64,000 nt of DNA from Xenopus tropicalis (GCF_000004195.4 NC_030677.2:202232713-202296712), one strand, 5' to 3'. Counted from the first letter of the stretch, positions 46,773 to 57,812 are shown. Numbers and translations: made by a program. The notes: generated by a model from the sequence alone, not told the origin.

Positions 46773-47475
46773 AAAGTGGCCATACACTGAAAGATCCACT
46801 TGTTTGGCAAGTTCGAGAAAGGAGTTGATCTTTCCCCGATGTGCCCACCTTAAAGGAACAGTAACACCAAAAAATTCAAGTGTATAAAAGAAATTCCAAT
46901 ATAATGTACTGTTGCCCTGCACTGGTACAACTGGTGTGTTTGCCTCAGAAACACTACTATAGTTTATATAAAGGATGCAGCTGTGTAGCCCCGGGGGCAG
47001 CCATTCAAAGGAGAAAAGGCACAGGCACTTAGCAGATAACAGATAAAACACTATTGTATTCTACAGAGCTTATCCATTATCTGCTATGTAACCTGTGCCT
47101 TTTCTCCTTTTTTCCAGCTTAAATGGCTGCCCCCAGGGCTACACAGCAGCTCATTATATATAAACTATAGTAGGGTTTCTGTAGCAAACACACAACTTTT
47201 ACCAGTGCGAGGCAACAGTACATTATATTTAATTTACTTTAAAACTCTTTTTGGTGTTACTGTTCCTTTAAGATACGATCATTTGGCCCTCTGGCGAAAC
47301 GGGTCATAATTGTTCCTATGCAGGCCTTGATCCGGTCCTTCATCCAATGAAAGTCAAATCTTTCCGATCCACATCTGGCTGATTTTTGGACAGATATAGG
47401 TTGGGTAGCCCTGTCGGAGTGCCCCATAGATGAGCCAATAAGCTGCCAACTAGGTCTGTATGGCCACCAATGAGT
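46773..47475. mobile_element. old 'CATACAC' family element split by a TTAA element
   Basis: The left part AAAGTGGCCATACACTGAAAG runs to 46849, and the right part resumes at 47272 and ends GTCTGTATGGCCACC. The interruption is the TTAA-flanked foldback MITE at 46850-47271. Confidence 0.8.
46850..47271. mobile_element. TTAA foldback MITE (T2/Kolobok-like)
   Basis: It starts TTAAAGGAACAGTAACACC and ends GGTGTTACTGTTCCTTTAA, perfect inverted ends including the TTAA target site. Most of its length is self-complementary: GGGGGCAGCCATTCAAAGG pairs with a diverged mirror near 47110, and GCAACAGTACATTATAT mirrors 46898-46914. T2-type Xenopus MITEs have these TTAA ends. Confidence 0.92.
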
Positions 47476-47930
47476 TCCATGATTATATAAAGTACAGAAA
47501 CTCTGAGATAGCTGCTAACAGACCTGTATACTAAAGAGACAGTACATTATTACTTATTATATACAAGTTCCACTAGATCATAACACAGGTGACATCACTA
47601 AGTACTGTATTTATCCAATGACATTATTAAGGACATATTTTACAGTTTACTCAGGACTCCTGGTATAGAATAACAGATATATTCACAGTCTCTATTCATT
47701 GCAATACACGGACATCCAAAGATTTTTGAGAGATAAAAGAATTTAGTAGAAAGGGGTTATGTTAGTCTGATATACTGATATACAAATATACAGATATACA
47801 GATATACAGATAGTCCAATGGCCGTTACTAGCAGCACTTCTGCACATTTACAAGCCAGTCGGCCAGTGTTAACAGCTCACCCACACACACAAATCACAAT
47901 TACAAACTTCAATATATCCCTCCAACATCT
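47476..47930. other. single-copy DNA with a short ATACAGAT repeat
   Basis: A GATATACA-type simple repeat is at about 47768-47812. Nothing else is recognised. Confidence 0.5.
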
Positions 47931-48480
47931 TCATAATTAATAAATGAAAAATGTTATCGCGGCTAATCAATAATGATGTTAGGGAAGATTGATCTAATGG
48001 GGAACTCTTTGGAGGGTATTTTTTTTTTCACCTTTATAGAACAAATAGCTCCCTGGGGGCACAGACAAACTGATAGACACTCAGGACTCTGACCAAACGG
48101 GAAAGGGAAAAAAAATAAATAAATTGAAAGACAATTAATTAAAATCCGAGTTGGGAATGACATTCACTGCCATTTATATGAAAAGCAAGAATATTAAGCA
48201 GCCTGCCCCCCTCGGTATTTACATTGGTTATGGGTAGGAATATAATTGTCTTGTCATTTTGCTTCTCGGAACTATGATCGGATTCTCTGGGTTAATCTCT
48301 CGCAGATTCTCAATGTTAATAATGAAAGTCACACACGGCTTATGGTTTATCGGCACCGTGGCCCAGTTTTGTGCACAGAGAGAGAGGGGACATACGCCTC
48401 CGAGCATCAGAGGGCTCCTTGGGGAGATAACGTAGCTCATAGTACAAAAGGCATTTTATATTGTGTAACAATTGCTAGAT
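47930..48480. other. candidate conserved non-coding block
   Basis: Non-repetitive DNA including GTTATCGCGGCTAATCAATA, ATTAATTAAAATCCGAG and CATTTATATGAAAAGC. Overlapping short frames on both strands show no similarity. Confidence 0.25.
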
Positions 48481-48898
48481 ATTTTTAGTTATACACAGAT
48501 ATTCCCAAACCACAGCCATATCTGGGTTAAACTGCAACACTCAACATTCCACTGACAGCTTGAACTGAGCCCTACAATGCTGGGATATTCATTATGTGCT
48601 GCATTGTAAATGGCAGAGGTGCCAGGCCAACAGAGCCCACACTCCACATGGGGGAAAGAATAATATTTTTTTAAGAAAAGCTATTGCCTGGATGTAAATG
48701 CCCATTCCCAAGGGATACAAATGTGCCTTTTAGCGCTCTTGCACTTGTGCCCGGGGCAGTAGTGAATGTGACTTATTGAGGTTGGGCAGTACCACCAGTA
48801 CAAACAGCATTATCCACAGTTATAATCAAACTAACCATATGTCTGTGGTTCCCCATTATTGGTCGGGTGTGCATAATAAAAAAAGTGAAATACCACTA

Positions 48899-49756
48899 CA
48901 GCTATGGGACCTGTTATCCAGAATGCGCGGGGCCTAGGGTTTTCAAGATATAGGATCTTTCCGTAATTTGGATCTCCATACCATAAGTCTGCTAAAATAT
49001 TGAATAAACCCAATAGGCTTGTATTGCCTCCAATAAGGGGTAATTATATCTTAGTTGGGATCAAGTACAGGTACTGTTTTATTATTACAGAGAAAAGGGA
49101 ATCATTTAACCATTAAATAAACCCAATAGGGCTGTTCTGCCCCAATAAGGGGTAATTATATCTTAGTTGGGATCAAGTACAGGTACTGTTTTATTATTAC
49201 AGAGAAAAGGGAATCATTTAACCATGAAATAAACCCAATAGGGCTGTTCTGCCCCCAATAAGGGGTAATTATATCTTAGTTGGGATCAAGTACAGGTACT
49301 GTTTTATTATTACAGAGAAAAGGGAATCATTTAACCATGAAATAAACCCAATAGGGCTGTTCTGCCCCCAATAAGGGGTAATTATATCTTAGTTGGGATC
49401 AAGTACAGGTACTGTTTTATTATTACAGAGAAAAGGGAATCATTTAACCATTAAATAAACCCAATAGGGCTGTTCTTCCCCCAATAAGGGGTAATTATAT
49501 CTTAGTTGGGATCAAGTACAGGTACTGTTTTATTATTACAGAGAAAAGGGAATCATTTAACCATTAAATAAACCCAATAGGGCTGTTCTGCCCCCAATAA
49601 GGGGTAATTAAATCTTAGTTGGGATCAAGTACAGGTACTGTTTTATTGTTAGAACATTTTTAAAAATTAGAATTATTTGAAGAAAAATGGAGTCTATGGG
49701 AGATGGCCTTTCTGTAATTCAGAACTTTCTGGATAATGGGTTTCCGGATAAGGTAT
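48899..49756 (-). mobile_element. MITE with 6-copy internal minisatellite, both ends present
   Basis: The left end GCTATGGGACCTGTTATCC and right end GGATAATGGGTTTCCGGATA are inverted family termini. AAGTACAGGTACTG recurs at 49063, 49175, 49288, 49401, 49514 and 49627 (112-113 bp). Confidence 0.9.
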
Positions 49757-51221
49757 ATGTGAATGAATAGTGTGCCAAAGGGCTTGTAAAAGCAAACGGA
49801 CATGTATCACGGTGGTGAATAGTGCTAGAGGCAGAAATATCCACGTGCCGAACAGCAATCGGCAGCGTTACTTTATTAGAAGGAAAATCAACTTTTCCAG
49901 GCAACGTATCTATCCACATCCATAAATGAAATCACACTCTATAAATATATCCTATCAACCGTGCAGATATATATATATATATGGGGGGGAGGGGGCGAAG
50001 GTTTAAACCTGATAAAATAGCAATTCCAATACAAGGTGGGGAAATGGAATTAAGCAACTTCTCATAAAACAGTTCAATACAGAAACCATATGTGGAAATG
50101 CCAAATGCACACTAAGTGGTGTAGAGTGAAGAAGGCAAGGAAGGTGATTTATGTGCCTATAAGAACTGCTTGGCTTGGACTTTACATGGTAGCCCTAGTT
50201 CCATGCAGTATAGTATTATTAATGCACAGCAGCATGGAAACTAATGCTGGGGGGCACGTAGGAAGCAAATATATGTGCCCCCCTCCTGTACAGACACGAG
50301 CAATCTGAGAGCAAGGTAGCCCTTTCCTATAGGGTACATAATAATAGCCCATCAGTATCCGCAGGGTCCAATCAGAACCCTATAGTTACAGGCTGTTTGA
50401 AGGTCCCTTCTGCACTCCGATTGGACTTGGCTCTGGGTAGATTCCCTGCAAAGCCATGCAGATGCTTTATAATAAACACGTCCCTTTCTCTCATATATGT
50501 TTATCTCTTTTCTAAACATGGACTGAAACCCTGTACAAAATGCTCAGATCTGCGGCTAATGTTCTAGCAGAAGCTTGGCCCCCTGCCCCGGAATGTGGGG
50601 TAGAACAGAGCCGGGGAGAGAAGTCTCATTTGGATTTATACAGTATGTATCCAAGTTCACTCCATGCTATTTTTCATGTTTCAACTAATTAGTTTGTTCT
50701 GCATTTTATCTCTGTTTATAAAGATATAAAGGAATTTGTACCAGTTTTGTATCACTAAAATGTCCTAATGTTCCTTAGAAACTGGTGTAACCCATTACGG
50801 CCCCCAGTGTATTGCGCAAAAGTGCAATTTCAGATACAAATCACCAGGTTTTTTTTTTACCATCAATGCAGCATTTCCCCCCCCACAATTCCAGCATCTT
50901 TGTGGCTGATTGTGCTGCCATAGCAAAACTAAAGCAAAGCTGGGAGTGATTCTTACAAACTGGAAGCAACTGCACCCAAAGTTTGGGATTGCCTTATACC
51001 CAGCACTCAGGGTTATGGGCATTTGCATGTAACTCACTGGGTGCAAGTTTATATCGCCTATTCACGCAACCCAGCGAGGGAACCCTAGAATTACTGCCTG
51101 GTGAGGCAGCTCCAGGCAGGGTTCCCCTGTTTCTATAGGGCGACTTGCTCCTTATCCAGGAGAGAAGGCAGGATTGATGCACTGGCGCTGGTGTCAATGT
51201 GTACAATCAGTTGCTTCCATT
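49757..51221. other. DNA 3' of the LINE and single-copy sequence
   Basis: Positions just left of 51222 should be the LINE 3'UTR (minus strand), but I cannot place its 3' end. A TA/G-rich simple repeat is at 49963-49995. No gene is recognised. Confidence 0.4.
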
Positions 51222-51289
51222 TTATAGTTGGATACTCTGCTTGTTCAACAACTCATCCAGGCCCCTCTTATAGGCATTAACAGAAACTG

Positions 51290-53185
51290 CCATTACCCCA
51301 TCACTAGGAAGGGCATTCCCCAACCTCACTGCCCTCACCGTGAGGAACCCTCTACCCAACATCCCCCGGCAGGGCATTCCCCAACCCCCTCACTGCCCTC
51401 ACCGTGAGGAACCCCCTACCCAACATCCCCCGGCAGGGCATTCCCCAACCCCCTCACTGCCCTCACCGTGAGGAACCCCCTACCCAACATCCCCCGGCAG
51501 GGCATTCCCCAACCCCCTCACTGCCCTCACCGTGAGGAACCCACTACCCAACATCCCCCGGCAGGGCATTCCCCAACCCCCTCACTGCCCTCACCGTGAT
51601 GAACCCCCTACCCAACATCCCCCGGCAGGGCATTCCCCAACCTCACTGCCCTCACCGTGAGGAACCCCCTACCCAACATCCCCCGGCAGGGCATTCCCCA
51701 ACCTCACTGCCCTCACCGTGATGAACCCCCTACCCAACATCCCCCGGCAGGGCATTCCCCAACCTCACTGCCCTCACCGTGAGGAACCCCCTACCCAACA
51801 TCCCCCGGCAGGGCATTCCCCAACCCCCTCACTGCCCTCACCGTGATGAACCCCCTACCCAACATCCCCCGGCAGGGCATTCCCCAACCCCCTCACTGCC
51901 CTCACCATGAGGAACCCACTACCCAACATCCCCCGGCAGGGCATTCCCCAACCCCCTCACTGCCCTCACCGTGATGAACCCACTACCCAACATCCCCCGG
52001 CAGGGCATTCCCCAACCTCACTGCCCTCACAGTGAGGAACCCACTACCCAACATCCCCCGGCAGGGCATTCCCCAACCCCCTCACTGCCCTCACCGTGAT
52101 GAACCCCCTACCCAACATCCCCCGGCAGGGCATTCCCCAACCTCACTGCCCTCACCGTGAGGAACCCCCTACCCAACATCCCCCGGCAGGGCATTCCCCA
52201 ACCTCACTGCCCTCACCGTGAGGAACCCCCTACCCAACATCCCCCGGCAGGGCATTCCCCAACCCCCTCACTGCCCTCACCGTGATGAACCCCCTACCCA
52301 ACATCCCCCGGCAGGGCATTCCCCAACCCCCTCACTGCCCTCACCGTGATGAACCCACTACCCAACATCCCCCGGCAGGGCATTCCCCAACCCCCTCACT
52401 GCCCTCACCGTGAGGAACCCCCTACCCATCATCCCCTGGAAGGGCATTCCCCAACCTCACTGCCCTCACAGTGAGGAACCCACTACCCAACATCCCCCGG
52501 CAGGGCATTCCCCAACCCCCTCACTGCCCTCACCGTGATGAACCCCCTACCCAACATCCCCCGGCAGGGCATTCCCCAACCCCCTCACTGCCCTCCCCAT
52601 GATGAACCCACTACCCACCATCCCCTGGCAGGGCATTTCCCAACCCCCTCACTGCCCTCACCGTGAGGAACCCCCTACCCATCATCCCCTGGAAGGGCAT
52701 TCCCCAACCTCACTGCCCTCACAGTGAGGAACCCACTACCCAACATCCCCCGGCAGGGCATTCCCCAACCCCCTCACTGCCCTCACCGTGATGAACCCCC
52801 TACCCAACATCCCCCGGCAGGGCATTCCCCAACCTCACTGCCCTCACCGTGAGGAACCCCCTACCCAACATCCCCCGGCAGGGCATTCCCCAACCCCCTC
52901 ACTGCCCTCACCGTGATGAACCCCCTACCCAACATCCCCCGGCAGGGCATTCCCCAACCCCCTCACTGCCCTCACCGTGATGAACCCACTACCCAACATC
53001 CCCCGGCAGGGCATTCCCCAACCCCCTCACTGCCCTCACCGTGATGAACCCACTACCCAACATCCCCCGGCAGGGCATTCCCCAACCCCCTCACTGCCCT
53101 CCCCATGATGAACCCACTACCCACCATCCCCTGGCAGGGCATTCCCCAACCCCCTCACTGCCCTCACCATGAGGAACCCCCTACG
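51290..53185. repeat. 60/64-bp satellite derived from LINE ORF2
   Basis: About 30 units start CAGGGCATTCCCCAACC. The 64-bp form has CCCCCTCACTG and the 60-bp form lacks four C residues. On the minus strand the unit translates as RGFLTVRAV, then GLGNALPGDV, the conserved CR1 ORF2 C-terminal motif, and the intact LINE tail follows at its left edge. Forms alternate in higher-order patterns (GTGAGGAA versus GTGATGAA; CCCCCTA versus CCCACTA). Confidence 0.95.
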
Positions 53186-53381
53186 ATGCTTCAAATAATC
53201 TAAAGGGGGGGCCTCTGGTGCGCTGATTGTTTTTATGGGAAAAAATAACCCCCCATCTGCCTATAATCCCCTCTAATGTACTTGTACAGAGTAATCATGT
53301 CCCCTCGCAAGCGCCTCTTTTCCAGAGAAAACAACCCCAACCCTGACAGTCTAACCTCATAGTTTAACCCTTCCATCCCCT

Positions 53382-53990
53382 TTACCAGTTTAGTTGCAGT
53401 CTCTGCACTCTCTCCAGCTCATTAATATCCTTCTTAAGGACTGGAGCCCAAAACTGCCCCCCATACTCAAGGTGAGGCCTTACCAGGGACCTATAAAGGG
53501 GCAAAATTATGTTCTCATCCCTTGAGTCAATGCCCTTTTTTATACAAGACAGCACTTTATTTGCTTTAGTAGCCACAGAATGACACTGCCTGGAATTAGA
53601 CAACTTGTGATCTACAAAAACCCCTAGATCCTTCTCCATTAAGGATACCCCCAACACACTACCATTCAGTAGATAGTTCGCTTTTATATTATTTCTACCA
53701 AAATGCATAACTTTGCACTTGTCAACATTGAACCTCATTTCCCAGTTTGCTGCCCAGTTATCTAATGTTGTCAAATCGCTCTGCAAAGCGGCACATCCTG
53801 CATGGAACTTATAGTTTTGCACAATTTAGTGTCATCAGCAAAAATAGAAACAGTACTGTCTATGCCCACCTCCAGGTCATTAATAAACAAGTTAAAAAGC
53901 AAAGGCCCAAGGACTGACCCCTGCGGTACTCCACTAACCACACTGGTCCAATTAGAAAATGTTCCATTTACCCCCACTCTTTGTGGGGGT
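53382..53990 (-). pseudogene. CR1-like ORF2 remnant (reverse transcriptase, thumb region)
   Basis: Two overlapping open pieces carry the YADD-type catalytic box in the form FADD and the region C-terminal to it. The reading frame shifts near 53800 and again near 53385. No function is expected. Confidence 0.88.
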
Positions 53991-54000
53991 AAATGGAACA
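53960..54000. repeat. perfect 18-bp hairpin inside the LINE
   Basis: TGTTCCATTTACCCCCAC (53960-53977) and its exact reverse complement (53983-54000) flank the loop TCTTT. It replaces part of the expected reverse-transcriptase sequence before the SGVPQGS block. Confidence 0.95.
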
Positions 54001-54190
54001 AATATGATGTTCTAGGCCAATATTCCTCAATTTTATCATTAACCTTCTGTGAGGTACTGTATCAAATGCTTTAGCAAAATCTAAGTAGATGACATCCACT
54101 GCCATCACAGTGTTGAGGTTTCTGCTCACCTCCTTATAAAAGCCAATTTTCTGGTGGAAGGAAGAATCTGACAAAGTGTTAAAAGTTGGT

Positions 54191-54658
54191 CAACTATCAT
54201 TTCTCAAATCTTGAACAGGTGAAACTCGACCCCGTTAAATCATTTAAAAAATCTTTTTTGCTGAATTAAATGTTTGAGATCTTTGTGATTGATAATAGGG
54301 CTGGGACTAGGGGTAGGCAGGGGAGGAATATGCCTAGAGAGCAATGGTGGGGAGGCATTAGGCACGTACCATTTCCTACCCCTAGTAGGTCACAGCGCCC
54401 ACAGCGGTAGTGCGTACCACAAATAAACCTGTCCGTGGCAGTTCAACTGGGGGGGTGGGCAAGGTGGCCACCCAGCTTGCCAGCTTGCCATGGGCGCCCA
54501 GTCGCCTTGATCTAGCACTGATTGATAAATCTCAAAAATTCAAGATTGAAGAAGTCAAAATAGAAAACATTCAATATTTTTTGTAGCAAAAATATTGACT
54601 CATGGAAAAATCATGATCTTGAATTTTGTAAATAAGCCCCACAGGGTGTCGCTACACT
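54191..54658. other. DNA upstream of the LINE, no feature recognised
   Basis: GGGGTAGGCAGGGGAGGAAT and related words near 54310 may be repeat fragments. No gene is seen. Confidence 0.35.
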
Positions 54659-54659
54659 T

Positions 54660-54957
54660 TGGGGCTGATTTACTAATCCACCAATCCAAATCCAAATGGG
54701 AAAAATTCAGATTGGAAAACGAACATTTTGCGACTTTTTCGTAATTTTTGCGACTTTTTCGTAGCCGTTACGACTTGCGCGAATTGTCGCGACTTTTTCA
54801 TTGCCATTACAAATTTCGTGAATTATCGCGACTTTTTCATAGCCAGTACTATTGAGCCAGTATTGAGCGCCCAAAAAAGTCGCAAAATACAGATCATTAC
54901 GAAAAAAAAACGCATTCGGACGCATTTCGGACGTTCGTGGATTAGTAAATGTGCCCC
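54660..54957. mobile_element. 'TTTACTAA' family MITE
   Basis: The ends are GGGGCTGATTTACTAATCC and GGATTAGTAAATGTGCCCCT. The interior has CGACTTTTTCG and CGCATTCGGACG words. Confidence 0.85.
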
Positions 54958-55019
54958 TTTGTCTTGGTGTTGCTGAAATGTATCTCCCTTAAGAAAGCTT
55001 ATTGAATTTGGTGCAAGTA

Positions 55020-55275
55020 AAGATGGCCATACACTTTAAGATCTGCTCATTTGGAGAGGTCGTCCAGCTAGTGGCTACTGCCCGTTATTGGGCCGACACA
55101 TGGGCCAAATGATCAGATGATAATAGGTGCCTATGCAAGAGAGGACCACATCAATGAGCCAATGAGCTTCTTGTCCTGATGGGATTTTTAAACCTATCTG
55201 ATGATCTACGGGATTTATGGATGAATATCTATCGAATAGGCTGTTGGAGAGGGCTCATACCTCCAACTCAGTCTG
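55020..55275. mobile_element. old 'CATACAC' family element, partial
   Basis: AAAGATGGCCATACACTTTAAG and CAATGAGCCAATGAGCTTCT are diverged landmarks of the family. The right end is lost next to the following MITE. Confidence 0.6.
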
Positions 55276-55294
55276 AAGGGGCCATCCAAAAGCA

Positions 55295-55690
55295 TAAAGG
55301 AAAACTATCCCCCCAGAATGAATACTTGACCAACAGATAGTTTATATCATATTAAGTGACCCATTAAACTGGAATATATATATATCAGTAAATATTGCCC
55401 TTTTACATCCTTTCCCTTGAGCTGCCATTTAGTGATGGGCTGTGTGCTCCCTCAGAGATCAGCTGACAGGAAGTGATGCAGCTCTAACTGTAATAGGAAG
55501 TAGTGTGGGAGTAAAAGGCAGAACTCTGCCCATTCATTGGCTGATGTGACCTAACATGTATGTGTGCCCCTGGGTTGTTTGTGTGCACTGCGAATTGTAT
55601 GATCCCAGGGGGCGGCCCTTAGTTATTAAAATGGCAGTTTTCCACAGACCTCAATCTGACATAACAGCAATTCCAAAGTTAAAAAACAAA
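55295..55690. mobile_element. MITE ('ACTATACCCCC' family), inverted copy
   Basis: It starts TAAAGGAAAACTATCCCCCC and includes GATCAGCTGACAGGAAGTG and CCCATTCATTGGCTGATG, the reverse complement of the copy at 43744. The right end is degraded. Confidence 0.82.
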
Positions 55691-55774
55691 AGGATTGTTC
55701 ATTGTTTCATAGTTAAAGGTCACATTCCCACGCAGACGCTGGAAAGTAGATTTTCATAATTGTTCTCATTTATT

Positions 55775-56225
55775 ACAGATATTTTGTCAGCGGGTTTATC
55801 CAATTCGAAAATCGCTAAAATATTATGGCAGCCTAACGAGTGTAATTTTGAGAAGCTTTGCAGAGCTGTCCTTTAGCACTTTGGCAGTATTGCGCCATTG
55901 ATTGGAAATTATTTTTTTGGAAGATTTAATGGCTTAACTCCTAGAAAGGAGAGCCTTTGTTTTGCAAACATTAATTTCCCAGTTGTGCCGAGCCCTAAAT
56001 TATCTGACTTCTACCGCGAGAAGATGATTGCATTGTAGAATTAGATTTCCCTACTTTGCTTAAGCGTTCCGCTTTCTGTAATCAGGGAATATGACAATAT
56101 AAAATCAGCCTTCCAATTCTATTCAGCTTTGAGGCATTTGGAAATCAAATTAATCTGTGCATACAAACTGCACTAAACGCCATTGCGCAGCCAATATAAT
56201 CTTATTATGTATACAATATATACAA
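55775..56225. other. candidate conserved non-coding element
   Basis: This is the best candidate in the window. About 450 bp of AT-rich, non-repetitive sequence lies between MITEs, with CGCCATTGATTGGAAAT, GCAAACATTAATTTCCC, GGAAATCAAATTAATCTG and GCGCAGCCAATATAAT. It has no sizeable open frame. The composition and word content resemble vertebrate developmental enhancers; conservation itself was not tested. Confidence 0.33.
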
Positions 56226-56286
56226 CCTAGCTTGCCTTTGCCATTCAAACAACTAAAAACGTTTCTAGGGAAGAATATAGAGCTCA

Positions 56287-57018
56287 TTAAAGGGGTAGTT
56301 CACCTTTACGTTAACTTTTAGTATATGGACAATTTCAGCAACTTTTCAGTTGGTCTTTATTGGTTATGGTTTTTACATTATTTGCCTTCTATTTGCCGTT
56401 TTCAAATGGGGGTTATTGATTGCTCTGTGAGGCTACAGATTATTTGTTATTGTTACTTTTTATACCCTATTTTTCTATTCAGTCCCTCTCCTATTCATAT
56501 AGCAGTCTCTCGTTCAAACTATTCCCAAGTCGCTATGGTAATTTAGACCCTAGCGACAGATAGCTGCTAAACTCCAAACTGGAGAACTTCTAAACAAAAA
56601 GTGAAATAACTAAAAAACGACAGATAAAAATGAAGATCAATTGCAAATTGTCACAGAATATCACTTTCTACATCAGGGATCCCCAACCAGTGGCTCAGGG
56701 GCAACATGTTGCTCCCCAACCCCTTGGATGTTGCTCTCAGTGCCCCCAAACCAGGGAGTTATTTTTGAATTCCTGACTTGGGGGCAAGTTTTGGTTGAAT
56801 AAAAACAGGATTTCCTACCAAATAAAGCCCCTGAAGCTGATAGGGTGCATAGAGGCCCCTAATAGCCAATCACAGCCCTTATTTGGTTCCTCCATGAACT
56901 TTTATGGTGCTTGTGTTGCTCCCCAAGTCTTTTTACATTTGACTGTGGCTCATAAGTAAGAAAGGTTGGGGATCCCTGCCCTACATCATACTAAAAGGTA
57001 ACGCAAAGGCAGGTTTAA
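56287..57018. mobile_element. T2-type TTAA MITE interrupted by a hAT MITE
   Basis: The left end TTAAAGGGGTAGTTCACC and the following AACTTTTCAGTTGGTCTT, ATTCATATAGCAGTCTC and AATTGCAAATTGTC are well-known Xenopus T2-type landmarks. The element resumes after the inserted hAT MITE with CATACTAAAAGGTAACG and has a decayed right end near 57018. Confidence 0.88.
56674..56978. mobile_element. hAT-type MITE nested in a T2 MITE
   Basis: It starts CAGGGATCCCCAACC and ends GGTTGGGGATCCCTG (perfect 15-bp inverted ends). The flanks TTCTACAT and CCCTACAT match at 6 of 8 positions. Confidence 0.92.
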
Positions 57019-57254
57019 AAAAGGCACAAGAGCTTCCATTAACGTGGGCTCATCCCTTATACATAGCCCAGTTTGTCAACCCAAAAGACAAAGGAAAATT
57101 AATGACCCATAACAAATTAAAAGAAAATGGATCTCCCATTTCAAATTGAACACAAGTTCAGACACCCTGCAACACTATCCGAGTGGATTCTTCTAAAGCT
57201 GAAGAAGCCACTTGAATGAGTGATGAAACATTTTGAAAGAAAACTCCAGTTGCT

Positions 57255-57812
57255 TAAAGGTGGCCATACACGTAAAGATCCGCTCACCTGGCAAGGTCGC
57301 CAAGCGAGCGGATCTTCTTCCGATATCCCCACCTACAGGTGGGCGATATCGGGTGAATTTAGGCTAATTTGGTCGTTTGGCCAAACGATCGAATTGTAAC
57401 GACTGGAATAGGCGTAGTCGGTTCGGGGACTGCATCAACGAGCCGATGCGGCCCCCGATCCGACTGAATTTTTTAACCTGCCCGATCGATATCTGCCCGA
57501 TTTCAGGCCAGATGTCGATCGGGCAGGCCAGCCCAGGCCACTTTACAGAATAGAGGGGTACCAAAGACATAAGTTAACATGTACATATAAACAATACACA
57601 AAAATGGTTTGCAGTTACATTGGATCAGGATCAGAGACACTAGGGGGAGGGCCCTGCTCGCAAGAGCTTACATTCTAAAAGGGAGGGCTGAGACATAAGG
57701 TCAGGGTAACTAGCATGTTGTTTCCCCTAAACGGCCCGATAAGCTGCTGAATTGGTCCAAGGGACCGATATCGCCAGCTACAATTGGCCCGTGTATGGGG
57801 ACCTTTAGACTT
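57255..57812. mobile_element. 'GGTCCCCATACACG' MITE interrupted by a SINE-like repeat
   Basis: The left end AAAGGTGGCCATACACG and right end CCGTGTATGGGGACCTTT are inverted. The element breaks at about 57533 and resumes at about 57724. The 190-bp interruption ends GCAAGAGCTTACATTCTAA, part of the dispersed repeat at 44461. Confidence 0.85.

Larger units (their letters stand above)
51222..54190 (-). mobile_element. 5'-truncated CR1-like LINE with internal satellite
   Basis: On the minus strand the fragment encodes reverse transcriptase pieces in the correct order: domain A (YLDFAKAFDTVPHRRL, about 54095-54048), SGVPQGSVLGPLLFNLFIND (about 53940), the FADD catalytic box (about 53846), then NVDKCKVMHFGRNN, EKDLGVFVDHKLS, LVRPHLEYGGQFWAP, and a C-terminal tail ending NAYKRGLDELLNKQSIQL with a TAA stop at 51222-51224. 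This matches CR1-clade ORF2. The endonuclease domain and N-terminal half are absent, as in typical 5'-truncated insertions. Frames are broken by a hairpin at 53960, by small indels, and by the array at 51290-53185. It is a dead copy. Confidence 0.92.

Noticed and set aside
51290..53185. CRISPR-like appearance of the regularly spaced 60/64-bp array
   Set aside because: There are no unique spacers. The whole unit repeats, it translates to a LINE motif, and the genome is a vertebrate.
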